A DNA stretch of 64,000 nucleotides from an uncultured Pelagibacteraceae bacterium (GTDB lineage: Bacteria > Pseudomonadota > Alphaproteobacteria > Pelagibacterales > Pelagibacteraceae): positions 1-64,000 of the forward strand of contig CACGPY010000002.1 in assembly GCA_902575095.1 (NCBI GenBank). Reading direction: 5' to 3'. Numbering within the stretch: position 1 is the first letter of the stretch; each line of letters begins with the position of its first letter. The notes below the pieces were generated by a model. The model was given only the letters and a program-made list of their open reading frames with translations. It did no database searches and was not told where the DNA came from. The position numbers were made by a program, and so were the translations under genes. Of this stretch, positions 22,248-31,168 are shown one piece after another.

Positions 22248-22639
22248 TTTAAAGCTTTTAATACAGCATTAAATGGCAATATTAAACATTTTATTCTGCT
22301 TAAATTGTCGCTTGAAAATAATTTTTTAAAAACTGACAAATTTCTTGGTATTTTAAAATTTTTTTTATTAAAATTTTTTAAAATTAAAAAATCTTTTTTA
22401 ATATCTTTTAAATAAAGATTTTTAATCTTGTTTGATAAAAGACTCGCTGAAGCTTCACAATAAATACATGCTTCTGTTTCATATCTCATAGAACTTACTT
22501 TTTTGTTTTTAACAATAAGTTCAAGAGTTATTTTATCCCCGCATAACGAATTTTTTAAAGAAGTTTTGTGAGAGTAACTATTTTTTAGGCCAAAATTATT
22601 ACTACTTGAAGCTAATTTAATTATATCTTTACTGATCAT
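22244..22639 (-). CDS. IscU/SufU-like iron-sulfur cluster scaffold protein
   Basis: Conserved cysteines in 'NSLCGDKITLELIV', 'EACIYCEASASLL', 'RIKCLILPF'. Confidence 0.8.
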   Translation of the reverse strand: MISKDIIKLASSSNNFGLKNSYSHKTSLKNSLCGDKITLELIVKNKKVSSMRYETEACIYCEASASLLSNKIKNLYLKDIKKDFLILKNFNKKNFKIPRNLSVFKKLFSSDNLSRIKCLILPFNAVLKALK

Positions 22640-23808
22640 TTTTTTGAAAATATTAGTAACAAGAAATACCCAAAGAGAGTTGACAATAAAGAACCTGTTA
22701 ATACTCCAATTTTTACTCCGTCCATATATTCTAAATTATTTACAAAAGCTAAGTTTCCTACAAATAAACTCATTGTAAAACCAATACCTGTTAATATTGA
22801 CACTGCATATAAAGCTGGCCATGTTGAACCAGTAGGCTTATCTGCAATTTTAAGTTTTATAGAAATATAAGAAAGCACAAATACACCTATTTGTTTTCCG
22901 AAAAATAAGCCGAGTACTATTCCTAATGGAACTGGATTCAAAAGAGTTTTAAAAGTCAAACCTTCCAAAGATACACCTGCATTAGCAAAAGCAAAAATTG
23001 GCATAATTCCAAACGCTACATATGGTGAAAGACCATGCTCTAATTTAAGTAGCATGGACTCTTTATTATTTTTTATATTATGGGGAATAGTTAAAGCTAA
23101 TAATACTCCGGCAATAGTAGCATGAATTCCGGATTGATGGGTGAAATCCCATAAAAATACCCCTACGACTAAAAAAGGTATAAAACTTTTTACTTTAAAT
23201 TTATTTAGACCAACTAAAAGAATTACTGATACGAGCATCAAAATTAAATATTTTATTTCAATATTACCTGAGTAAAAGAAAGCAATAATAACTATAGCTC
23301 CCAAATCATCGATGATTGCTAAAGCTGTTAAAAAAACTTTTAAAGATATAGGAACTCTTTTTCCCAATAGTGACAACACACCTAATGAAAAGGCAATGTC
23401 CGTAGCTGATGGTATAGCCCATCCATTTAATGTGGTGCTATCTGAATAATTTATCATAATATAAAATAAAGCTGGAACTGCCATTCCGCCTACAGCACCT
23501 ATAATTGGAAGCATAGCTTGTTTTGGATTTGATAACTCACCTTGAAGAAATTCTCTTTTTATCTCTAATGAAACAAAAAAGAAAAAAATTGCCATTAACA
23601 CGTCATTAATCCAATGAAGCACACTTAATTTTAAACCAAACTCTTTTGTTCCAAGAATTATGTACTTTTCTAGAGAAGAAAAATAAATATCGCTTAATTG
23701 TCCGTTACTTATAATAAGTGCGAGAACGGCAGCAAAAAGCAGAACTAATCCTGAAGCAGCTTCAAGCTTAAAAAAATATTTAAAAGGTTTTGTAATTTGA
23801 TGGATCAT
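22636..23808 (-). CDS. nhaA: Na+/H+ antiporter NhaA
   Basis: 'SATDIAFSLGVLSLLG', 'ALAIIDDLGAIVIIA'. Confidence 0.97.
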   Translation of the reverse strand: MIHQITKPFKYFFKLEAASGLVLLFAAVLALIISNGQLSDIYFSSLEKYIILGTKEFGLKLSVLHWINDVLMAIFFFFVSLEIKREFLQGELSNPKQAMLPIIGAVGGMAVPALFYIMINYSDSTTLNGWAIPSATDIAFSLGVLSLLGKRVPISLKVFLTALAIIDDLGAIVIIAFFYSGNIEIKYLILMLVSVILLVGLNKFKVKSFIPFLVVGVFLWDFTHQSGIHATIAGVLLALTIPHNIKNNKESMLLKLEHGLSPYVAFGIMPIFAFANAGVSLEGLTFKTLLNPVPLGIVLGLFFGKQIGVFVLSYISIKLKIADKPTGSTWPALYAVSILTGIGFTMSLFVGNLAFVNNLEYMDGVKIGVLTGSLLSTLFGYFLLLIFSKK

Positions 23809-23881
23809 GGGTATTATTTACTTGTATAGAGACTATCTTTCAATTGCCAAAAACATATAATTAACCTATAAAACAGACGAT

Positions 23882-23958
<77 letters not shown>

Positions 23959-23966
23959 TTATAAAC

Positions 23967-24251
23967 ATGAAAAAAGCAAAAATATATATACCTTCAAAGA
24001 CTGCTATGCAGTCAGGCAGGGGAAAACAAAAAAAATGGGTTTTGACTTTTGAGACAAAAGATCCATCAATTAACCCCCTAATGGGCTGGGAGACATCGAC
24101 TGATACCTTAGAGGAGGTGACATTAAAGTTTTCAACTAAAGATCAAGCAATAGAGTACGCTAAAAAAAATAATATCTCCTACAAAGTTATTGAACCCAAG
24201 AAGAAAGAATTTGTTATAAAATCGTATGCAGACAATTTTATTAAAAATTAA
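23967..24251 (+). CDS. NADH-ubiquinone oxidoreductase accessory subunit (NDUFS4/ETC complex I subunit family)
   Basis: 'KWVLTFETKDPSINPLMGWETSTDTLEEVTLKFSTKDQAIEYAKKNNI'. Confidence 0.92.
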   Translation: MKKAKIYIPSKTAMQSGRGKQKKWVLTFETKDPSINPLMGWETSTDTLEEVTLKFSTKDQAIEYAKKNNISYKVIEPKKKEFVIKSYADNFIKN

Positions 24252-24253
24252 TT

Positions 24254-25258
24254 ATGTGGCGTAGTTATTTTACAGAAAATAAGTGGCTACTATGGTCATG
24301 GGGCGGCTTTGCTTTTATAATATTATCACTTTTAGCCCAAACTTATATCGATGTTAAGATTAATGAGTGGTACAAAGGATTTTACGATCTTTTACAAGAT
24401 GCTCCTAATAGGGAATTATCTGAATTTTATGATGGAATAGCATTATTTATGAAGTTAGCTATACCTTACGTAATTATTTACACAGTAACTAATTATTTTA
24501 CAAGATTGTGGGCTTTTAGGTGGAGAGAAGCAATGACTTTTTCTTACATGCCTTATTGGAGAGCTGTTGATGCAAAAGTTGAGGGAGCTTCACAACGTAT
24601 ACAAGAAGATGCGATGAATTTTGCTAAAATTGTAGAAAGTTTAGGCTTACAAGTAGTAAGGGCAATTATGTTATTGATAGCCTTTCTTCCTATACTTTGG
24701 GGGCTTTCTTCTAATGTAGTAATTCCTTTTTTTAAAGATATTTCTGGGTCACTTGTGTGGGTCTCTTTAGTGGCTAGTTTAGGTGGTTTAGTTATAAGTT
24801 GGATTGTTGGAATTAAACTTCCAGGTCTTGAATATAATAATCAAAAAGTAGAAGCTGCTTTTAGAAAAGAGTTAGTTTACGGAGAAGATGATAGAAAAAA
24901 CTATGCTCAAGCACCTTCCATTCTACAATTATTTACAGGAATAAAATTCAATTACCATAGGCTTTTCTTGCATTATGGATATTTTGATCTTTGGTTAATT
25001 ATGTATAACCAAACAATGATTATTGTTCCTTATTTATTAATGGGCCCAGGCTTATTTACTGGCGCTATGACATTAGGAGTTTTAATTCAAACATCAAGCG
25101 CTTTCAGAGAAGTACAAAGTAGTTTTTCATTATTTTTGCAAAATTGGACTAGGATTACTGAATTAAGATCGATTCATAAACGTTTAATGGAATTTGAAGA
25201 AGCTATTAATTTCAAAAATAAGTTGAGAAAACCAAGGAAATCTGATGTAAGAGCTTAA
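24254..25258 (+). CDS. SbmA/BacA-like inner-membrane transporter
   Basis: 'INEWYKGFYDLLQ', 'LWAFRWREAMTFSYMPYWRAV', 'GASQRIQEDAMNFA'. Confidence 0.88.
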   Translation: MWRSYFTENKWLLWSWGGFAFIILSLLAQTYIDVKINEWYKGFYDLLQDAPNRELSEFYDGIALFMKLAIPYVIIYTVTNYFTRLWAFRWREAMTFSYMPYWRAVDAKVEGASQRIQEDAMNFAKIVESLGLQVVRAIMLLIAFLPILWGLSSNVVIPFFKDISGSLVWVSLVASLGGLVISWIVGIKLPGLEYNNQKVEAAFRKELVYGEDDRKNYAQAPSILQLFTGIKFNYHRLFLHYGYFDLWLIMYNQTMIIVPYLLMGPGLFTGAMTLGVLIQTSSAFREVQSSFSLFLQNWTRITELRSIHKRLMEFEEAINFKNKLRKPRKSDVRA

Positions 25259-26157
25259 TGGAGCTCTATCTAAAACTTATTGACGTAATTGTCCCTGTTT
25301 TTTTTGTCATCGGTGTAGGATATTATCTTGGAAGAAAAAACCCAGAAATTAGCACTGATTTCATAACTACATTTGCAGGAAACGTAGGTACTCCTGCAAT
25401 GATTTTTTATACAATAACAACTACTGGAGTAACCTTAAGTGTTTTTATTGAATACTTTATTTATGCTTTAATCATAATAGGAGGATTTTCTCTAGTAGGT
25501 ATTGTATTTCTTTTATTACTAAAAAAAGATTTTATAAGTGAATTGCCACCATTAATTTTACCTAATACTGGAAATATGGGTATTCCCATTTGTTTATTTG
25601 CTTATGGAACAGCTGGGCTAGGGGTCGCATCTGCTATTGCATCAGTAATTATTCTTCTTCACTTTACACTTGGAGTTTTATTGGCCAAAAAAAGCTTTTC
25701 ATTTGAAATATTAATTAAGAATATGCCAATTTACGGAATAATTGTTTCAGTCATATTTTTATATTTTGAATTGGATGTTCCTGGATATTTAGAAAATACT
25801 ACATTTTTACTTACATACGCTACTATATTTTTAGTTTTAATGTCTTTAGGTATTGCTTTATCAAGATTAAAAGTAGTGTCTTGGACTCATGCATCAATTC
25901 TAGGTGCGGTTAGAGTTATTATTGGACCTTTAATAGGATTTGGATTAATTAAATTTCTTAATTTAAACGGTTTTGCTGCTGGTGTTCTTTTAATTCAATC
26001 ATGTATGCCTAGCGCTGTTCTAACCTATTTGGTGGGTTCAATGTATTCAGAGAGGAAGGTGGTAGATAGCGTAGCTAGCGTTATCGTAACTTCTACTGTT
26101 ATGTCATTTATCACTATCCCAATTGTAGTTTATTTTAGTCTAAAATATTTTCAATAA
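25258..26157 (+). CDS. AEC (auxin efflux carrier) family transporter
   Basis: 'LILPNTGNMGIPICLFAYG', multi-TM protein, 299 aa. Confidence 0.88.
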   Translation: MELYLKLIDVIVPVFFVIGVGYYLGRKNPEISTDFITTFAGNVGTPAMIFYTITTTGVTLSVFIEYFIYALIIIGGFSLVGIVFLLLLKKDFISELPPLILPNTGNMGIPICLFAYGTAGLGVASAIASVIILLHFTLGVLLAKKSFSFEILIKNMPIYGIIVSVIFLYFELDVPGYLENTTFLLTYATIFLVLMSLGIALSRLKVVSWTHASILGAVRVIIGPLIGFGLIKFLNLNGFAAGVLLIQSCMPSAVLTYLVGSMYSERKVVDSVASVIVTSTVMSFITIPIVVYFSLKYFQ

Positions 26158-26363
26158 ATACAGTAACTTAAAGCATATAATTAATGTAATATATAAAGTA
26201 ATAGGTAAGTATTATTTCTATATATAATAAAAATGTAAATAAACATTGAAAAAAAATGCTTATTAAAGCTAAAAAAAGTAATTAATAAGTTCAAAGAGCT
26301 GTTTGAAATTGATGATTTACAGGATAAATTCGTAAAAATTAACTACAGAAAGCCTAAAAACCA

Positions 26364-26398
26364 CTAAAATAGGGTATTTTAGACTACTCTAAAAGTAG
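26364..26398. repeat. Two adjacent small inverted repeats: CTAAAATA-ggg-TATTTTAG and CTACT-ctaaa-AGTAG
   Basis: Direct reading of 26364-26382 and 26384-26398 in the largest intergenic gap of the window. Confidence 0.6.
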
Positions 26399-26568
26399 CA
26401 ATAATCAATAATTCTACAAGCTTTGCGTGTACCGAATATAGCGTTTAAACGGCCATAGAGGGTGTTTTTTTTGCAATCATTGATTTTAGAGTACAACTGA
26501 CTGGTGTGTGGATAAAAAATACAGTCAAATAGGGGGTAATAGACCCGATCGCCCGTCAAATAACAATT

Positions 26569-26844
26569 CTAGAGCCTTATGCCCTCTTTTTTTAGCAAAA
26601 ATCTCTTTGTTTTTACTCCTCCTTTGCCTGAATAGCCTCCAAGCGACCCGTCAGATCTTATAACTCTATGGCAAGGAATTTTGGGTGCATAGGGGTTTTT
26701 TCCTATAGCATTGGCCACAGCACGAACAGCAAGCGGTTTTCCTATGGCTTTTGCCACTTGAGAGTATGTTTTAACGCTTCCACGGGGTATTTTCCTCAAA
26801 TAAGCCCATACTTTTAGCTGAAATTGAGTACCTACAAGCTTCAT
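26569..26844 (-). CDS. Methylated-DNA--[protein]-cysteine S-methyltransferase, minimal catalytic domain
   Basis: 'GTQFQLKVWAYLRKIPRGSVKTYSQVA', active-site 'PKIPCHRVIRSDGSLGGYSGG-like'. Confidence 0.93.
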   Translation of the reverse strand: MKLVGTQFQLKVWAYLRKIPRGSVKTYSQVAKAIGKPLAVRAVANAIGKNPYAPKIPCHRVIRSDGSLGGYSGKGGVKTKRFLLKKEGIRL

Positions 26845-27035
26845 TAGTCAAATATTAAGTAAATTGTTAATGATATGCCTATTATTAGGGCTATTATTAA
26901 GCCTAAAGCTATCATTTTTTTGCCTTTTGAGTTTGAGTTAGTCCAGAAGTACGAAATTCCGTAAACAGCAGCTATAAATACTACTATAGGAAGAATAAAT
27001 TTAATCATTAGTTTTAAAATTATACGTATTGACAT
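26844..27035 (-). CDS. Small hypothetical membrane protein (two predicted TM helices)
   Basis: 63 aa ORF with two hydrophobic stretches; its end abuts the MGMT start. Confidence 0.55.
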   Translation of the reverse strand: MSIRIILKLMIKFILPIVVFIAAVYGISYFWTNSNSKGKKMIALGLIIALIIGISLTIYLIFD

Positions 27036-27050
27036 CTAAAATCACTTAAT

Positions 27051-27089
27051 ATATTACTAATGATAATTAATTGTTATCAATAGTAATAT
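27051..27089. promoter_or_regulatory. 16-bp imperfect inverted repeat with 7-nt spacer overlapping the recombinase start codon; candidate recombinase core site or operator
   Basis: ATATTACTAATGATAA-ttaattg-TTATCAATAGTAATAT; reverse complement of right arm is ATATTACTATTGATAA (15/16 match). Confidence 0.6.
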
Positions 27090-28041
27090 GAATAAGTTAG
27101 TTACAGATCTAAAAAAACTTCATGAGGATACGCTTAACAACCTCAAGTTATCTAAAGCTAATAATACTCTTAGAGCTTATAAATCTGACTTCAAAGATTT
27201 TGCAGCATTTTGTGCAAAGCATGGATTTAATTCAATGCCATCAGAACCTAAGGTTGTATCATTATACCTCACTCACCTATCCCTAAACTCAAAAATGAGC
27301 ACTCTGAGGCGTAGGCTTGTATCTATTGGTGTGGTTCACAAGCTAAAAGGACATTATTTAGATACAAAGCATCCAGTTATTATTGAAAACTTGATGGGCA
27401 TCAAAAGAAAAAAAGGAAGCATTCAAACAGGAAAAAAACCTATATTAATCAATCACTTAAAACAAATAATTAATGTTATAGAAGAACAAAAAATTGAAAA
27501 AATTAAGAAATTAAGAAATAAAGCGCTAATACTTGTAGGTTTTAGTGGAGGATTTAGACGGACGGAATTAGTTTCTATTGACTACGAAGACTTAGATTTT
27601 GTTGAAGAAGGTATAAAAATAACTCTGAAAAGATCTAAAACAGATCAATTTGGTGAAGGTCAAATAAAAGGACTACCCTATTTTACAAATGAAAAATATT
27701 GTCCAGTTACTAGCTTAAAGGAATGGATAAACTTATCAAAAATTAAAACTGGTCCAATATTTAGAAGATTTTCAAAAGGCTCAATACTTACTAACCATAG
27801 ATTAACAGATCAATCAGTAGTATTAATAATAAAAGAATGTTTAAAAATAGCAGGAATAGAAAACCAAAATTATTCAGGTCATAGTTTAAGATCAGGTTTT
27901 GCAACAGTGGCGGCAGAATCAGGTGCTGATGAAAGAAGTATAATGGCGATGACAGGACACAAAACAACTCAAATGGTAAGAAGATATATCAGAGATGCTA
28001 ATTTATTTAACAATAATGCTTTAAATAAAATAAAATTATAA
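27088..28041 (+). CDS. Tyrosine recombinase / site-specific integrase
   Basis: Catalytic residues visible: 'GGFRRTELVSI' (R), 'SGHSLRSGFATVAA' (HxxR), 'TGHKTTQMVRRYI' (H..Y); N-terminal SAM-like domain. Confidence 0.93.
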   Translation: MNKLVTDLKKLHEDTLNNLKLSKANNTLRAYKSDFKDFAAFCAKHGFNSMPSEPKVVSLYLTHLSLNSKMSTLRRRLVSIGVVHKLKGHYLDTKHPVIIENLMGIKRKKGSIQTGKKPILINHLKQIINVIEEQKIEKIKKLRNKALILVGFSGGFRRTELVSIDYEDLDFVEEGIKITLKRSKTDQFGEGQIKGLPYFTNEKYCPVTSLKEWINLSKIKTGPIFRRFSKGSILTNHRLTDQSVVLIIKECLKIAGIENQNYSGHSLRSGFATVAAESGADERSIMAMTGHKTTQMVRRYIRDANLFNNNALNKIKL

Positions 28042-28043
28042 AA

Positions 28044-28733
28044 ATGATACATTATTTAAAAAAGATTTATTACGAAAAGTATTCTAAAAAATCTTATTCA
28101 TTAAGCAACGTTGATTTAGTTATTGAAAGAATATTTAAAAAGAAAAAAAAAGGTATATTCATTGATGTAGGATGTAATCATCCAATTAAATATAACAATA
28201 CATATTTATTATATAAAAAAGGATGGAATGGTATCAATATTGATTTAGATCATGAGTCGATAAAACAATTTAATGAATTACGAACTAGAGACATTAATAT
28301 TCAAACATTAGTTACTTCGATTGATAATGAGGAAAAAGATCTTTATTTTTATCATAATAGGTCAGCAATAAATACTATTAGTAAAGAGTTGGTTGAAAGC
28401 AGGAATAACAATTTTAAAGAAATAAAAAAAATAAAAGGTAAGTCTTTAAATAGTATAATTGAAAACTCAAAATTTAAAGCGTCAAAAATAGATTTAATGA
28501 CAATAGATATTGAAAATTATGAATTTGAGGCTTTAAAAAATTTCAACTTTGATAAATTCAATATAGACATTATTGTTACAGAAATTACCGACATTAATGT
28601 TAAAGATTTAGAAACATATAATCTTTCATTAGAAAATATTACAAAATCGAATTTATATAAATTATTAATAAATAATAATTATAAATTAATTAACTGGGTT
28701 AATGCTGATTTAATTTTTGCTAGGAACAAATAA
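28044..28733 (+). CDS. FkbM family methyltransferase
   Basis: 'GIFIDVGCNHPIKYNNTYLLYKKGWNGINIDLD', 'IDLMTIDIENYEFEALKNFNF'. Confidence 0.85.
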   Translation: MIHYLKKIYYEKYSKKSYSLSNVDLVIERIFKKKKKGIFIDVGCNHPIKYNNTYLLYKKGWNGINIDLDHESIKQFNELRTRDINIQTLVTSIDNEEKDLYFYHNRSAINTISKELVESRNNNFKEIKKIKGKSLNSIIENSKFKASKIDLMTIDIENYEFEALKNFNFDKFNIDIIVTEITDINVKDLETYNLSLENITKSNLYKLLINNNYKLINWVNADLIFARNK

Positions 28734-28740
28734 ACTTTAA

Positions 28741-29304
28741 TTATAGAGATAAAAGAACCTGATGATTTGTTTCATAAATAATCTTAAAATTATTTTTTGT
28801 TAAAAAATCAATTGACAGATTTGTTTTTGATCCTTTGTCATCCAATAAAATCAATGATTTATCGTGAAGTTTTTTAATCGCAATTTGAGCCTCTTTTAAT
28901 TGATGATTTGATGCAGCAATAGGATCATGACCATCTAAAGAATCTAAATATAATAAATCGATCGGATGATTAAATTCTTTTAAAAAAATTAAGCTATCTT
29001 TTACATAAAATTTTATATATTCAGAAAAATTACTAGTAAATTTTTTTGCATTTTCAATATTTTTTAAAGAAATATCACAAGTATGAAGTTTACCCATAGT
29101 AAATTTTGCATATTCAGCGAACATAGGAGTGCTCATACCATCTTTCCAATTATATCTTTTTATAAAAAAAAATTTTGTTTTTCCTCTTGCTGTCCCTGTT
29201 TCGACTATTGTTTTAAAGCCTCTTTTCAAAGAAATTTTTAAAGTTTCCTCAAATGATTTAAATCTAATATTTTTACTATTATTGTATTTTTCTAAAAATT
29301 TCAT
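28741..29304 (-). CDS. Class I SAM-dependent methyltransferase-like protein
   Basis: 'TIVETGTARGKTKFF', 'PIDLLYLDSLDGHDP'. Confidence 0.65.
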   Translation of the reverse strand: MKFLEKYNNSKNIRFKSFEETLKISLKRGFKTIVETGTARGKTKFFFIKRYNWKDGMSTPMFAEYAKFTMGKLHTCDISLKNIENAKKFTSNFSEYIKFYVKDSLIFLKEFNHPIDLLYLDSLDGHDPIAASNHQLKEAQIAIKKLHDKSLILLDDKGSKTNLSIDFLTKNNFKIIYETNHQVLLSL

Positions 29305-30182
29305 ATTAAATCTATAATCTTATTAGATAGCTTTGCAAAATTATCTCTATATAAAAACTTATAATTTCTAAAATGGTTAGTCCATTTACCATAATTATAT
29401 GATTTATCTATTATATCTATTTGTTTTATATTATTTGCTGTAGCGACGTGTGAAATAGCACCATGACAAGCAATTAAAACACTAGAATTTGAGGTAATTT
29501 TCTCTAATTCAATAAAATTTAAGTTTTCATATAATTTTACTTTTAAATCAATAAGTGAAGGTTTTATTTTATTCATTTTATCTGGTAATTTAAAACCAGT
29601 TGTAATGACTAGCCTTCCCTCATTTTTTTTAAGAATTTTTTTTACAAAATTTACTAGCTCAATTTCTGTTGGCTCAATATTAATAAATTTTTCTATATAA
29701 TCATTAAAAATCCATTTTTCATCAAAATGTAATTGAACAAGATTTCCATCATTAGATTTTTCTTGATTTCTATGTATTAAGGTATTTAAAGAGTCTTCAA
29801 AAAAATTAAAATTCATTTTTTTAAGAATATCCTTAATTAATTGAATATGGGTGACTTTTTGTGATTTTAAAATTTTAATTTTATTCGATGATTTTAAAAA
29901 GAAAGAAATAAACTTTGATCTTTTTTTATCATCGTGAATGATGATAGTTTTATATTTAAATTTAAATAATTTAAAAAATACACTTAATTTGCTTATAAAA
30001 TCATTATTAAGTTGAATGACATTATTTACATAAGGAAAAGTTTTTATATATTCATAATTCTTATTTGATGCAACAACAGTAATATGCGCATTTGGATCAT
30101 TTTTTTTAATGCACTTTAATAAAATTGCAGATACTAAGAAATCCCCTATTCTATCTGTTCTAAAAATTAAATATTTATTCAC
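29301..30182 (-). CDS. Glycosyltransferase family 9 (heptosyltransferase-like)
   Basis: 'YLIFRTDRIGDFLVSAILLK', 'SSVLIACHGAISHVATANNIKQIDII'. Confidence 0.82.
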   Translation of the reverse strand: MNKYLIFRTDRIGDFLVSAILLKCIKKNDPNAHITVVASNKNYEYIKTFPYVNNVIQLNNDFISKLSVFFKLFKFKYKTIIIHDDKKRSKFISFFLKSSNKIKILKSQKVTHIQLIKDILKKMNFNFFEDSLNTLIHRNQEKSNDGNLVQLHFDEKWIFNDYIEKFINIEPTEIELVNFVKKILKKNEGRLVITTGFKLPDKMNKIKPSLIDLKVKLYENLNFIELEKITSNSSVLIACHGAISHVATANNIKQIDIIDKSYNYGKWTNHFRNYKFLYRDNFAKLSNKIIDLI

Positions 30183-30190
30183 TTAATTTA

Positions 30191-31168
30191 TTATTTGAAA
30201 AAATTTAGATCCTCTTTGACCATTTCTTTTACCAGTTGAGTAAAATTTGTCTTTGGTTTCCATTTTAAATTTTTTTTTGCTTTATTGTAATTTGCTTTAA
30301 GTGTATCTACCTCAGAGGGTCTTAATAAATTTTTGTTAAATCTTATATATTTTTTATAATTTAAACCTACTATTGAAAAAGCTAATTTTGCAAAATCTTT
30401 TACAGAGTGCATTTTACCTGTTCCTATAACAAAATCTTCAGGTTTTTTTTGTTGCAACATTAACCACATAGCTTCAACATAGTCTTTTGCATGTCCCCAG
30501 TCTCTTTTTGCATAAATATTTCCTAATTGTAATGTTTTTTGTTTACCTAATTTAATTTTTGCAACCGAACTTGAAATTTTTCTAGTTACAAACTCAAAAC
30601 CTCTTCTAGGTGATTCATGATTAAACAATATTCCTGTACATGCAAAAATTTTATATGCTTCTCTATAATTTCTCGTCAATTCAAAACCAGCAACTTTTGA
30701 GATACCGTATGCTGATCTTGGGTAAAATCTTGTTTTTTCATCTTGTTTATTTTTTTGAACTTTTCCAAACATTTCTGACGAACCTGCGAAATAAAATTTT
30801 GATTTAGGTGAAAAGTCTTTTATAGCTGAAAGAATATAATGTGTACCATTTATATTGGTATTTAAAGTAGAAAACTCATCTTCAAAGGAATAAGCTACAT
30901 AACTTTGTGCTCCTAAATGATAAATTTCATCTGGTTTAATTTTTTGAATTATCTTTACTATACTTGCATAGCTCTCTAAAGAAGCACTATTTAATTTTAT
31001 TTTTTTAAGAATATGTTTTATTCTCCAAAGTCTATGACTTTCATCTTCCAAAGCAACTCGTCTTACTAAACCGTATACTTGATAATTTTTTTTAAGTAAA
31101 AATTCGCTTAGATAAGAACCATCTTGACCTGTAATTCCGGTTATAAGAGCTTTTTTTATTTTTCCCAT
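30191..31168 (-). CDS. gmd: GDP-mannose 4,6-dehydratase
   Basis: 'ALITGITGQDGSYLSEFLL', 'GSSEMFGKVQ', 'FNHESPRRG', 'YAKRDWGHAKDYVEAMW'. Confidence 0.95.
   Translation of the reverse strand: MGKIKKALITGITGQDGSYLSEFLLKKNYQVYGLVRRVALEDESHRLWRIKHILKKIKLNSASLESYASIVKIIQKIKPDEIYHLGAQSYVAYSFEDEFSTLNTNINGTHYILSAIKDFSPKSKFYFAGSSEMFGKVQKNKQDEKTRFYPRSAYGISKVAGFELTRNYREAYKIFACTGILFNHESPRRGFEFVTRKISSSVAKIKLGKQKTLQLGNIYAKRDWGHAKDYVEAMWLMLQQKKPEDFVIGTGKMHSVKDFAKLAFSIVGLNYKKYIRFNKNLLRPSEVDTLKANYNKAKKNLKWKPKTNFTQLVKEMVKEDLNFFK

Noticed and set aside
26158-27087. Direct repeat of the tRNA-Glu or tRNA-Pro 3' end as an attL
   Set aside because: Searched by eye for the T-arm/acceptor sequence and its complement; no convincing match.
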